From: Petrolisthes cinctipes
Lineage: Eukaryota; Arthropoda; Malacostraca; Decapoda; Porcellanidae
DNA: 64,000 bases
Direction: 5' to 3'
NCBI GenBank assembly: GCA_033782935.1
Contig: JAWQEG010000477.1
Span: 1,240,001 to 1,304,000 of the forward strand
Under the pieces are notes generated by a model that made no database searches, had not been told where the DNA came from, and worked only from the letters and a program-made list of their open reading frames with translations. A program made the position numbers and the translations under genes. Numbering within the stretch: position 1 is the stretch's first letter; each line of letters opens with the position of its first letter. This document shows positions 11,601 through 24,665 of this stretch, piece after piece.

Positions 11601-11831
11601 TGCACATATCAACTTTTGGGCACCTAAAAGATCGATTTTCAGTATGTTTTTGGCCTGTATTTTGAAAATACTCTAACACGGAGTAGGCATGTACAGATAC
11701 CTTCTGGGACCTCTAAATATCGAATTTTCGGGTGTTTTGGGACTGAATTTGAGATATCGATTTTTTGGAACCTAAAATATCGATTTTCAGCATGTTTTTA
11801 GCCTATATTTTGAAAATATTCTAGCACTGTG
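8652..11831. repeat. HOR copy 4, expanded to 3,180 bp by one extra 501-bp trimer
   Basis: The trimer landmarks (CTAGCACT/CTAATACT) fall at 8641, 9142, 9642, 10143, 10643, 11144 and 11821. The last two intervals are therefore 501 and 677 instead of a single 677. In the 501-bp interval type b runs straight into a c'-type start (near 11025) without the extra b' monomer. The private change GGAACC for GGCACC occurs at both 11092 and 11769, exactly 677 bp apart, so the two segments are copies of each other. Other private marks are A at 9913 (GTACAGAAG for GTACTGAAG) and G at 10703 (CGGGGGTTTTG). Confidence 0.92.
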
Positions 11832-14510
11832 TAGGCATGTACAGATTGCTTCTGGGACCCCAAAATATTGAATTTTCGGGTGTTTTGAGCCTGAATTTGA
11901 GATATAAACGGGTACAGAAGATACATGCACATATTGACTTTGGGCATCTAAAATATCGATTTTCAGCATGTTTTGGGCCTGTATTTTGAAAATACTCTAA
12001 CACTGAGTAGGCATGTACAGATTGCTTCTGGGACCCCAAAATATTGAGTTTTCGGGTGTTTTGAGCCTGAATTTGAGATATAAACGGGTACTGAAGATGC
12101 ATGCACATATCGACTTTTGTGCACCTAAAAGATCGATTTTCAGTATGTTTTGAGCATGTATTTTGAAAATACTCTAACACGGAGTAGGCATGTACAGATC
12201 GCTTCTGGGACCCCTAAATATCGAATTTTCGGGTGTTTTGGGACTGAATTTGAGATATCGACTTTTTGGCACCTAAAAGATCGATTTTTAGCATGTTTTT
12301 AGCCTATATTTTGAAAATATTCTAGCACTGAGTAGGCATGTACAGATTGCTTCTGGGACCCCAAAATATTGAATTTTCGGGTGTTTTGAGCCTGAATTTG
12401 AGATATAAACGGGTACAGAAGATACATGCACATATTGACTTTGGGCACCAAAAATATCGATTTTCAGCATGTTTTGGGCCTGAATTTTGAAAATACTCTA
12501 ACACGGAGTAGGCATGTACAGATCGCTTCTGGGACCCCAAAATATCGAATTTTCGGGTGTTTAGGGCCAGAATTTGAGATATAAACGGGTACAGAAGATG
12601 CATGCACATATCGACTTTTGGGCACCTAAAAGATCGATTTTCAGTATGTTTTTGGCCTGTATTTTGAAAATACTCTAACACGGAGTAGGCATATACAGAT
12701 ACCTTCTGGGACCTCTAAATATCGAATTTTCGGGTGTTTTGGGACTGAATTTCAGATATCGATTTTTGGCACCTAAAATGTCGATTTTTAGCATGTTTTT
12801 AGCCTATATTTTGAAAATATTCTAATACTGTGTAGGCATGTACAGATTGCTTCTGGGACCCCAAAATATTGAATTTTCGGGTGTTTTGAGCCTGAATTTG
12901 AGATATAAACGGGTACAGAAGATACATGCACATATTGACTTTGGGCATCTAAAATATCGATTTTCAGCATGTTTTGGGCCTGTATTTTGAAAATACTCTA
13001 ACACTGAGTAGGCATGTACAGATTGCTTCTGGGACCCCAAAATATTGAATTTTCGGGTGTTTTGAGCCTGAATTTGAGATATAAACGGGTACAGAAGATG
13101 CATGCACATATCGACTTTTGTGCACCTAAAAGATCGATTTTCAGTATGTTTTGAGCATGTATTTTGAAAATACTCTAACACGGAGTAGGCATGTACAGAT
13201 CGCTTCTGGGACCCCTAAATATCGAATTTTCGGGTGTTTTGGGACTGAATTTGAGATATCGACTTTTTGGCACCTAAAAGATCGATTTTTAGCATGTTTT
13301 TAGCCTATATTTTGAAAATATTCTAGCACTGTGTAGGCATGTACAGATTTCTGCTGGGACCCCAAAATATTGAATTTTCGGGTGTTTTGAGCCTGAATTT
13401 GAGATATAAACGGGTACAGAAGATACATGCACATATTGACTTTGGGCACCAAAAATATCGATTTTCAGCATGTTTTGGGCCTGAATTTTGAAAATACTCT
13501 AACACGGAGTAGGCATGTACAGATCGCTTCTGGGACCCCAAAATATCGAATTTTCGGGTGTTTAGGGCCAGAATTTGAGATATAAACGGGTACAGAAGAT
13601 GCATGCACATATCGACTTTTGGGCACCTAAAAGATCGATTTTCAGTATGTTTTTGGCCTGTATTTTGAAAATACTCTAACACGGAGTAGGCATATACAGA
13701 TACCTTCTGGGACCTCTAAATATCGAATTTTCGGGTGTTTTGGGACTGAATTTCAGATATCGATTTTTGGCACCTAAAATGTCGATTTTTAGCATGTTTT
13801 TAGCCTATATTTTGAAAATATTCTAATACTGTGTAGGCATGTACAGATTGCTTCTGGGACCCCAAAATATTGAATTTTCGGGGGTTTTGAGCCTGAATTT
13901 GAGATATAAACGGGTACAGAAGATACATGCACATATTGACTTTGGGCATCTAAAATATCGATTTTCAGCATGTTTTGGGCCTGTATTTTGAAAATACTCT
14001 AACACTGAGTAGGCATGTACAGATTGCTTCTGGGACCCCAAAATATTGAATTTTCGGGTGTTTTGAGCCTGAATTTGAGATATAAACGGGTACTGAAGAT
14101 GCATGCACATATCGACTTTTGTGCACCTAAAAGATCGATTTTCAGTATGTTTTGAGCATGTATTTTGAAAATACTCTAACACGGAGTAGGCATGTACAGA
14201 TCGCTTCTGGGACCCCAAAATATCGAATTTTCGGGTGTTTAGGGCCAGAATTTGAGATATAAACGGTACAGAAGATGCATGCACATATCAACTTTTGGGC
14301 ACCTAAAAGATCGATTTTCAGTATGTTTTTGGCCTGTATTTTGAAAATACTCTAACACGGAGTAGGCATGTACAGATACCTTCTGGGACCTCTAAATATC
14401 GAATTTTCGGGTGTTTTGGGACTGAATTTGAGATATCGATTTTTTGGCACCTAAAATATCGATTTTCAGCATGTTTTTAGCCTATATTTTGAAAATATTC
14501 TAGCACTGTG
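11832..14510. repeat. HOR copy 5, 2,679 bp, sister of copy 4
   Basis: Regular 16-mer. It shares with copy 4 alone the A at 13093 and the G at 13883, both exactly 3,180 bp after their partners at 9913 and 10703. It does not have the extra trimer. The shared rare variants show that copies 4 and 5 are closer to each other than to the flanking copies. Confidence 0.92.
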
Positions 14511-17189
14511 TAGGCATGTACAGATTGCTTCTGGGACCCCAAAATATTGAATTTTCGGGTGTTTTGAGCCTGAATTTGAGATATAAACGGGTACAGAAGA
14601 TACATTCACATATTGACTTTGGGCATCTAAAATATCGATTTTCAGCATGTTTTGGGCCTGTATTTTGAAAATACTCTAACACTGAGTAGGCATGTACAGA
14701 TTGCTTCTGGGACCCCAAAATATTGAGTTTTCGGGTGTTTTGAGCCTGAATTTGAGATATAAACGGGTACTGAAGATGCATGCACATATCGACTTTTGTG
14801 CACCTAAAAGATCGATTTTCAGTATGTTTTGAGCATGTATTTTGAAAATACTCTAACACGGAGTAGGCATGTACAGATCGCTTCTGGGACCCCTAAATAT
14901 CGAATTTTCGGGTGTTTTGGGACTGAATTTGAGATATCGACTTTTTGGCACCTAAAAGATCGATTTTTAGCATGTTTTTAGCCTATATTTTGAAAATATT
15001 CTAGCACTGAGTAGGCATGTACAGATTGCTTCTGGGACCCCAAAATATTGAATTTTCGGGTGTTTTGAGCCTGAATTTGAGATATAAACGGGTACAGAAG
15101 ATACATGCACATATTGACTTTGGGCACCAAAAATATCGATTTTCAGCATGTTTTGGGCCTGAATTTTGAAAATACTCTAACACGGAGTAGGCATGTACAG
15201 ATCGCTTCTGGGACCCCAAAATATCGAATTTTCGGGTGTTTAGGGCCAGAATTTGAGATATAAACGGGTACAGAAGATGCATGCACATATCGACTTTTGG
15301 GCACCTAAAAGATCGATTTTCAGTATGTTTTTGGCCTGTATTTTGAAAATACTCTAACACGGAGTAGGCATATACAGATACCTTCTGGGACCTCTAAATA
15401 TCGAATTTTCGGGTGTTTTGGGACTGAATTTCAGATATCGATTTTTGGCACCTAAAATGTCGATTTTTAGCATGTTTTTAGCCTATATTTTGAAAATATT
15501 CTAATACTGTGTAGGCATGTACAGATTGCTTCTGGGACCCCAAAATATTGAATTTTCGGGTGTTTTGAGCCTGAATTTGAGATATAAACGGGTACAGAAG
15601 ATACATGCACATATTGACTTTGGGCATCTAAAATATCGATTTTCAGCATGTTTTGGGCCTGTATTTTGAAAATACTCTAACACTGAGTAGGCATGTACAG
15701 ATTGCTTCTGGGACCCCAAAATATTGAATTTTCGGGTGTTTTGAGCCTGAATTTGAGATATAAACGGGTACTGAAGATGCATGCACATATCGACTTTTGT
15801 GCACCTAAAAGATCGATTTTCAGTATGTTTTGAGCATGTATTTTGAAAATACTCTAACACGGAGTAGGCATGTACAGATCGCTTCTGGGACCCCTAAATA
15901 TCGAATTTTCGGGTGTTTTGGGACTGAATTTGAGATATCGACTTTTTGGCACCTAAAAGATCGATTTTTAGCATGTTTTTAGCCTATATTTTGAAAATAT
16001 TCTAGCACTGTGTAGGCATGTACAGATTTCTGCTGGGACCCCAAAATATTGAATTTTCGGGTGTTTTGAGCCTGAATTTGAGATATAAACGGGTACAGAA
16101 GATACATGCACATATTGACTTTGGGCACCAAAAATATCGATTTTCAGCATGTTTTGGGCCTGAATTTTGAAAATACTCTAACACGGAGTAGGCATGTACA
16201 GATCGCTTCTGGGACCCCAAAATATCGAATTTTCGGGTGTTTAGGGCCAGAATTTGAGATATAAACGGGTACAGAAGATGCATGCACATATCGACTTTTG
16301 GGCACCTAAAAGATCGATTTTCAGTATGTTTTTGGCCTGTATTTTGAAAATACTCTAACACGGAGTAGGCATATACAGATACCTTCTGGGACCTCTAAAT
16401 ATCGAATTTTCGGGTGTTTTGGGACTGAATTTCAGATATCGATTTTTGGCACCTAAAATGTCGATTTTTAGCATGTTTTTAGCCTATATTTTGAAAATAT
16501 TCTAATACTGTGTAGGCATGTACAGATTGCTTCTGGGACCCCAAAATATTGAATTTTCGGGTGTTTTGAGCCTGAATTTGAGATATAAACGGGTACAGAA
16601 GATACATGCACATATTGACTTTGGGCATCTAAAATATCGATTTTCAGCATGTTTTGGGCCTGTATTTTGAAAATACTCTAACACTGAGTAGGCATGTACA
16701 GATTGCTTCTGGGACCCCAAAATATTGAATTTTCGGGTGTTTTGAGCCTGAATTTGAGATATAAACGGGTACTGAAGATGCATGCACATATCGACTTTTG
16801 TGCACCTAAAAGATCGATTTTCAGTATGTTTTGAGCATGTATTTTGAAAATACTCTAACACGGAGTAGGCATGTACAGATCGCTTCTGGGACCCCAAAAT
16901 ATCGAATTTTCGGGTGTTTAGGGCCAGAATTTGAGATATAAACGGTACAGAAGATGCATGCACATATCAACTTTTGGGCACCTAAAAGATCGATTTTCAG
17001 TATGTTTTTGGCCTGTATTTTGAAAATACTCTAACACGGAGTAGGCATGTACAGATACCTTCTGGGACCTCTAAATATCGAATTTTCGGGTGTTTTGCGA
17101 CTGAATTTGAGATATCGATTTTTTGGCACCTAAAATATCGATTTTCAGCATGTTTTTAGCCTATATTTTGAAAATATTCTAGCACTGTG
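14511..17189. repeat. HOR copy 6, 2,679 bp
   Basis: Regular 16-mer. Private bases seen are T at 14606 (ATACATTCACAT) and C at 17098 (GTTTTGCGACTG). It lacks the marks shared by copies 4 and 5. Confidence 0.92.
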
Positions 17190-18902
17190 TAGGCATGTAC
17201 AGATTGCTTCTGGGACCCCAAAATATTGAATTTTCGGGTGTTTTGAGCCTGAATTTGAGATATAAACGGGTACAGAAGATACATGCACATATTGACTTTG
17301 GGCATCTAAAATATCGATTTTCAGCATGTTTTGGGCCTGTATTTTGAAAATACTCTAACACTGAGTAGGCATGTACAGATTGCTTCTGGGACCCCAAAAT
17401 ATTGAGTTTTCGGGTGTTTTGAGCCTGAATTTGAGATATAAACGGGTACTGAAGATGCATGCACATATCGACTTTTGTGCACCTAAAAGATCGATTTTCA
17501 GTATGTTTTGAGCATGTATTTTGAAAATACTCTAACACGGAGTAGGCATGTACAGATCGCTTCTGGGACCCCTAAATATCGAATTTTCGGGTGTTTTGGG
17601 ACTGAATTTGAGATATCGACTTTTTGGCACCTAAAAGATCGATTTTTAGCATGTTTTTAGCCTATATTTTGAAAATATTCTAGCACTGAGTAGGCATGTA
17701 CAGATTGCTTCTGGGACCCCAAAATATTGAATTTTCGGGTGTTTTGAGCCTGAATTTGAGATATAAACGGGTACAGAAGATACATGCACATATTGACTTT
17801 GGGCACCAAAAATATCGATTTTCAGCATGTTTTGGGCCTGAATTTTGAAAATACTCTAACACGGAGTAGGCATGTACAGATCGCTTCTGGGACCCCAAAA
17901 TATCGAATTTTCGGGTGTTTAGGGCCAGAATTTGAGATATAAACGGGTACAGAAGATGCATGCACATATCGACTTTTGGGCACCTAAAAGATCGATTTTC
18001 AGTATGTTTTTGGCCTGTATTTTGAAAATACTCTAACACGGAGTAGGCATATACAGATACCTTCTGGGACCTCTAAATATCGAATTTTCGGGTGTTTTGG
18101 GACTGAATTTCAGATATCGATTTTTGGCACCTAAAATGTCGATTTTTAGCATGTTTTTAGCCTATATTTTGAAAATATTCTAATACTGTGTAGGCATGTA
18201 CAGATTGCTTCTGGGACCCCAAAATATTGAATTTTCGGGTGTTTTGAGCCTGAATTTGAGATATAAACGGGTACAGAAGATACATGCACATATTGACTTT
18301 GGGCATCTAAAATATCGATTTTCAGCATGTTTTGGGCCTGTATTTTGAAAATACTCTAACACTGAGTAGGCATGTACAGATTGCTTCTGGGACCCCAAAA
18401 TATTGAATTTTCGGGTGTTTTGAGCCTGAATTTGAGATATAAACGGGTACTGAAGATGCATGCACATATCGACTTTTGTGCACCTAAAAGATCGATTTTC
18501 AGTATGTTTTGAGCATGTATTTTGAAAATACTCTAACACGGAGTAGGCATGTACAGATCGCTTCTGGGACCCCTAAATATCGAATTTTCGGGTGTTTTGG
18601 GACTGAATTTGAGATATCGACTTTTTGGCACCTAAAAGATCGATTTTTAGCATGTTTTTAGCCTATATTTTGAAAATATTCTAGCACTGTGTAGGCATGT
18701 ACAGATTTCTGCTGGGACCCCAAAATATTGAATTTTCGGGTGTTTTGAGCCTGAATTTGAGATATAAACGGGTACAGAAGATACATGCACATATTGACTT
18801 TGGGCACCAAAAATATCGATTTTCAGCATGTTTTGGGCCTGAATTTTGAAAATACTCTAACACGGAGTAGGCATGTACAGATCGCTTCTGGGACCCCAAA
18901 AT
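17190..18902. repeat. HOR copy 7, truncated inside monomer 11
   Basis: Monomers 1 to 10 follow the standard order, including the ATTGAGTTTTCGGG mark at about 17401 and the ATTTCTGCTGGG variant in monomer 10 near 18705. Monomer 11 begins as b' (CAGATCGCTTCTGGGACCCC), but from AAAATTTCGAATTTTC at about 18898-18913 it continues as type b (GAGCCTGAATTTG, GTACTGAAG, TTTTGTGCACC). This within-monomer switch ends the homogeneous domain. Confidence 0.85.
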
Positions 18903-20172
18903 TTCGAATTTTCGGGTGTTTTGAGCCTGAATTTGAGATATAAACGGGTACTGAAGATGCATGCACATATCGACTTTTGTGCACCTAAAAGATCGATTTT
19001 CAGTATGTTTTGAGCATGTATTTTGAAAATACTCTAACACGGAGTAGGCATGTACAGATCGCTTCTGGGACCCCTAAATATCGAATTTTCGGGTGTTTTG
19101 GGACTGAATTTGAGATATCGACTTTTTGGCACCTAAAAGATCGATTTTTAGCATGTTTTTAGCCTATATTTTGAAAATATTCTAGCACTGTACAGATTGC
19201 TTCTGAGACCCCAAAATATTGAATTTTCGGGTGTTTTGAGCCTGAATTTGAGATATAAACGGGTACAGAAGATACATGCACATATTGACTTTGGGCCCCA
19301 AAAATATCGATTTTCAGCATGTTTTGGGCCTGAATTTTGAAAATACTCTAACACGGAGTAGGCATGTACAGATCGCTTCTGGGACCCCAGAATATCGAAT
19401 TTTCGGGTGTTTAGGGCCAGAATTTGAGATATAAACGGGTACAGAAGATGCATGCACATATCGACTTTTGGGCACCTAAAAGATCGATTTTCAGTATGTT
19501 TTTGGCCTGTATTTTGAAAATACTCTAACACGGAGTAGGCATGTACAGATACCTTCTGGGACCTCTAAATATCGAATTTTCGGGTGTTTTGGGACTGAAT
19601 TTGAGATATCGATTTTTGGCACCTAAAATGTCGATTTTTAGCATGTTTTTAGCCTATATTTTGAAAATATTCTAACACTGTGTAGGCATGTACAGATTGC
19701 TTCTGGGACCCCAAAATATTGAATTTTCGGGTGTTTTGAGCCTGAATTTGAGATATAAACGGGTACAGAAGATACATGCACATATTGACTTAGGGCATCT
19801 AAAATATCGATTTTCAGCATGTTTTGGGCCTGTATTTTGAAAATACTCTAACACTGAGTAGGCATGTACAGATTGCTTCTGGGACCCCAAAATATTGAAT
19901 TTTCGGGTGTTTTGAGCCTGAATTTGAGATATAAACGGGTACTGAAGATGCATGCACATATCGACTTTTGTGCACCTAAAAGATCGATTTTCAGAATGTT
20001 TTGAGCATGTATTTTGAAAATACTCTAACACGGAGTAGGCATGTACAGATCGCTTCTGGGACCCCTAAATATCGAATTTTCGGGTGTTTTGGGACTGAAT
20101 TTGAGATATCGACTTTTTGGCACCTAAAAGATCGATTTTTAGCATGTTTTTAGCCTATATTTTGAAAATATT
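18681..20172. repeat. 1,492-bp unit spanning the domain boundary
   Basis: Intervals are 501+490+501. The chimeric monomer with AAAATTTCGAATTTTC at about 18898 recurs 1,492 bp later, at about 20390, with the same b'-left, b-right composition. This is a local nine-monomer HOR distinct from the 2,679-bp unit. Confidence 0.75.
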
Positions 20173-20569
20173 CTAGCACTGTGTAGGCATGTACAGACTG
20201 CTTCTGGGACCCCAAAATATTGAATTTTCGGGTGTTTTGAGCCTGAATTTGAGATATAAACGGGTACAGAAGATACATGCACATATTGACTTTGGGCACC
20301 AAAAATATCGATTTTCAGCATGTTTTGGGCCTGAATTTTGAAAATACTCTAACACGGAGTAGGCATGTACAGATCGCTTCTGGGACCCCAAAATTTCGAA
20401 TTTTCGGGTGTTTTGAGCCTGAATTTGAGATATAAACGGGTACTGAAGATGCATCCACATATCGACTTTTGTGCACCTAAAAGATCGATTTTCAGTATGT
20501 TTTGAGCATGTATTTTGAAAATACTCTAACACGGAGTAGGCATGTACAGATCGCTTCTGGGACCCCTAA

Positions 20570-20735
20570 ATATCGAATTTTCGGGTGTTTTGGGACTGAA
20601 TTTGAGATATAAACGGGTACTGAAGATGCATGCACATATCGACTTTTGTGCACCTAAAAGATCGATTTTCAGTATGTTTTGAGCATGTATTTTGAAAATA
20701 CTCTAACACGGAGTAGGCATGTGCAGATCGCTTCT
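20570..20735. repeat. Chimeric monomer: c-type left half, b-type right half
   Basis: The left half reads GGGACCCCTAAATATCG and TTTTGGGACTGAATTTGAG (type c), but the 29-bp segment is present (GATATAAACGGGTACTGAAG) and the rest is type b. It lies before a normal c monomer and makes the interval 20173-20850 a 678-bp tetramer. It could be a crossover product or a relic of the undeleted ancestor of c. Confidence 0.75.
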
Positions 20736-20850
20736 GGGACCCCTAAATATCGAATTTTCGGGTGTTTTGGGACTGAATTTGAGATATCGACTTTTTGGCA
20801 CCTAAAAGATCGATTTTTAGCATGTTTTTAGCCTATATTTTGAAAATATT

Positions 20851-22345
20851 CTAGCACTGAGTAGGCATGTACAGATTGCTTCTGGGACCCCAAAATATTG
20901 AATTTTCGGGTGTTTTGAGCCTGAATTTGAGATATAAACGGGTACAGAAGATATACATGCACATATTGACTTTGGGCACCAAAAATATCGATTTTCAGCA
21001 TGTTTTGGGCCTGAATTTTGAAAATACTCTAACACGGAGTAGGCATGTACAGATCGCTTGTGGGACCCCAAAATATCGAATTTTCGGGTGTTTTGAGCCT
21101 GAATTTGAGATATAAACGGGTACTGAAGATGCATGCACATATCGACTTTTGTGCACCTAAAAGATCGATTTTCAGTATGTTTTGAGCATGTATTTTGAAA
21201 ATACTCTACCACGGAGTAGGCATGTACAAATCGTTTCTGAGACCCCTAAATATCAAATTTTCGGGTGTTTTGGGACTGAATTTGAGATATCGACTTTTAG
21301 GCACCTAAAAGATCGATTTTTAGCATGTTTTTAGCATATATTTTGAAAATATTCTAGCACTGTACAGATTGCTTCTGGGACCCCAAATTATTGAATTTTC
21401 GGGTGTTTTGAGCCTGAATTTGAGATATAAACGGGTACAGAAGATACATGCACATATTGACTTTAGGCACCAAAAATATCAATTTTCAGCATGTTTTGGG
21501 CCTGAATTTTTAAAATACTCTAACACGGAGTAGGCATGTACAGATCGCTTCTGGGACCCCAAAATATCGAATTTTCGGGTGTTTAGGGCCAGAATTTGAG
21601 ATATAAACGGGTACAGATGATGCATGCACATATCGACTTTTGGGCACCTAAAAGATCGATTTTCAGTATGTTTTTGGCCTGTATTTTGAAAATACTCTAA
21701 CACGGAGTAGGCATGTACAGATACCTTCTGGGACCTCTAAATATCGAATTTTCGGGTGTTTTGGGACTGAATTTGAGATATCGATTTTATGGCACCTAAA
21801 ATGTCGATTTTTAGCATGTTTTTAGCCTATATTTTGAAAATATTCTAGCACTGTGTAGGCATGTACAGATTGCTTCTGGGACCCCAAAATATTGAATTTT
21901 CGGGTGTTTTGAGCCTGAATTTGAGATATAAACGGGTACAGAAGATACATGCACATATTGACTTTGGGCATCTAAAATATCGATTTTCAGCATGTTTTGG
22001 GCCTGTATTTTGAAAATACTCTAACACTGAGTAGGGATGTACAGATTGCTTCTGGGACCCCAAAATATTGAATTTTCGGGTGTTTTGAGCCTGAATTTGA
22101 GATATAAACGGGTACTGAAGATGCATGCACATATCGACTTTTGTGCACCTAAAAGATCGATTTTCAGTATGTTTTGAGCATGTATTTTGAAAATACTCTA
22201 ACACGGAGTAGGCATGTACAGATCGCTTCTGGGACCCCTAAATATCGAATTTTCGGGTGTTTTGGGACTGAATTTGAGATATCGACTTTTTGGCACCTAA
22301 AAGATCGATTTTTAGCATGTTTTTAGCCTATATTTTGAAAATATT
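20851..22345. repeat. 1,495-bp HOR, copy 1 of a tandem pair
   Basis: Intervals are 503+491+501. The 503 reflects AAGATATACATGCAC, with an extra TA near 20950. The 491 reflects the 10-bp deletion at about 21360. Both marks recur 1,495 bp later. An odd base is the G in GTAGGGATGTACAG near 22035. Confidence 0.82.
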
Positions 22346-23840
22346 CTAGCACTGAGTAGGCATGTACAGATTGCTTCTGGGACCCCAAAATATTGAATTT
22401 TCGGGTGTTTTGAGCCTGAATTTGAGATATAAACGGGTACAGAAGATATACATGCACATATTGACTTTGGGCACCAAAAATATCGATTTTCAGCATGTTT
22501 TGGGCCTGAATTTTGAAAATACTCTAACACGGAGTAGGCATGTACAGATCGCTTCTGGGACCCCAAAATATCGAATTTTCGTGTGTTTTGAGCCTGAATT
22601 TGAGATATAAACGGGTACTGAAGATGCATGCACATATCGACTTTTGTGCACCTAAAAGATCGATTTTCAGTATGTTTTGAGCATGTATTTTTAAAATACT
22701 CTAACACGGAGTAGGCATGTACAGATCGCTTCTGGGACCCCTAAATATCGAATTTTCGGGTGTTTTGGGACTGAATTTGAGATATCGACTTTTTGGCACC
22801 TAAAAGATCGATTTTTAGCATGTTTTTAGCCTATATTTTGAAAATATTCTAGCACTGTACAGATTGCTTCTGGGACCCCAAAATATTGAATTTTCGGGTG
22901 TTTTGAGCCTGAATTTGAGATATAAACGGGTACAGAAGATACATGCACATATTGACTTTAGGCACCAAAAATATCGATTTTCAGCATGTTTTGGGCCTGA
23001 ATTTTTAAAATACTCTAACACGGAGTAGGCATGTACAGATCGCTTCTGGGACCCCAAAATATCGAATTTTCGGGTGTTTAGGGCCAGAATTTGAGATATA
23101 AACGGGTACAGAAGATGCATGCACATATCGACTTTTGGGCACCTAAAAGATCGATTTTCAGTATGTTTTTGGCCTGTATTTTGAAAATACTCTAACACGG
23201 AGTAGGCATGTACAGATACCTTCTGGGACTTCTAAATATCGAATTTTCGGGTGTTTTGGGACTGAATTTGAGATATCGATTTTTTGGCACCTAAAATGTC
23301 GATTTTTAGCATGTTTTTAGCCTATATTTTGAAAATATTCTAGCACTGTGTAGGCATGTACAGATTGCTTCTGGGACCCCAAAATATTGAATTTTCGGGT
23401 GTTTTGAGCCTGAATTTGAGATATAAACGGGTACAGAAGGTACATACACATATTGACTTTGGGAATCTACAATATCGATTTTCAGCATGTTTTGGGCCTG
23501 TATTTTGAAAATACTCTAACACTGAGTAGGCATGTACAGATTGCTTCTGGGACCCCAAAATATTGAATTTTCGGGTGTTTTGAGCCTGAATTTGAGATAT
23601 AAACGGGTACTGAAGATGCATGCACATATCGACTTTTGTGCACCTAAAAGATCGATTTTCAGTATGTTTTGAGCATGTATTTTGAAAATACTCTAACACG
23701 GAGTAGGCATGTACAGATCGCTTCAGGGACCCCTAAATATCGAATTTTCGGGTGTTTTGGGACTGAATTTGAGATATCGACTTTTTGGCACCTAAAAGAT
23801 CGATTTTTAGCATGTTTTTAGCCTATATTTTGAAAATATT
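22346..23840. repeat. 1,495-bp HOR, copy 2 of a tandem pair
   Basis: Landmarks at 22346, 22849, 23340 and 23841 repeat the preceding unit's 503+491+501 spacing. It carries the same AAGATATACATGCAC insertion and 10-bp deletion (about 22855). Private changes cluster at 23435-23475 (GAAGGTACATACACAT, GGGAATCTACAATATCG). Confidence 0.82.
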
Positions 23841-24341
23841 CTAGCACTGAGTAGGCATGTACAGATTGCTTCTGGGACCCCAAAATATTGAATTTTCGGG
23901 TGTTTTGAGCCTGAATTTGAGATATAAACGGGTACAGAAGATACATGCACATATTGACTTTGGGCACCAAAAATATCGATTTTCAGCATGTTTTGGGCCT
24001 GAATTTTGAAAATACTCTAACACGGAGAAGGCATGTACAGATCGCTTCTGGGACCCCAAAATATCGAGTTTTCGGGTGTTTAGGGCCAGAATTTGAGATA
24101 TAAACGGGTACAGAAGATGCATGCACATATCGACTTTTGGGCACCTAAAAGATCGATTTTCAGTATGTTTTTGGCCTGTATTTTGAAAATACTCTAACAC
24201 GGAGTAGGCATGTACAGATACCTTCTGGGACCTCTAAATATCGAATTTTCGGGTGTTTTGGGACTGAATTTGAGATATCGATTTTTTGGCACCTAAAATA
24301 TCGATTTTCAGCATGATTTTAGCCTATATTTTGAAAATATT

Positions 24342-24665
24342 CTAGCACTGTGTAGGCATGTACAGATTGTTTCTGTGACCCCAAAATATTGAATTTTCGG
24401 GTGTTTTGAGCCTGAATTTGAGATATAATCGGGTACAGAAGATACATGCACATATTGACTTTGGGCATCTAAAATATCGATTTTCAGCATGTTTTGGGAA
24501 TGAATTTTGAAAATACTCTAACACGGAGTAGGCATGTACAGATCGCTTCTGGGACCCCTAAATATCGAATTTTCGGGTGTTTTGGGACTGAATTTGAGAT
24601 ATCGACTTTTTGGCACCTAAAAGATCGATTTTTAGCATGTTTTTAGCCTATATTTTGAAAATATT
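24342..24665. repeat. 324-bp dimer (one long monomer missing)
   Basis: A long monomer with mixed a and a' features is followed directly by a c monomer. It carries several private bases (TTGTTTCTGTGACC, GATATAATCGGG, TTTTGGGAATGAATTTTG). The missing b monomer shortens the trimer by 177 bp, as expected from an unequal exchange one monomer out of register. Confidence 0.75.

Noticed and set aside
20867..21115. Plus-strand frames of 65-96 codons
   Set aside because: They appear only where small indels (an extra TA, or the 10-bp deletion) change the frame, and they are spelled by the same repeat. They are not genes.
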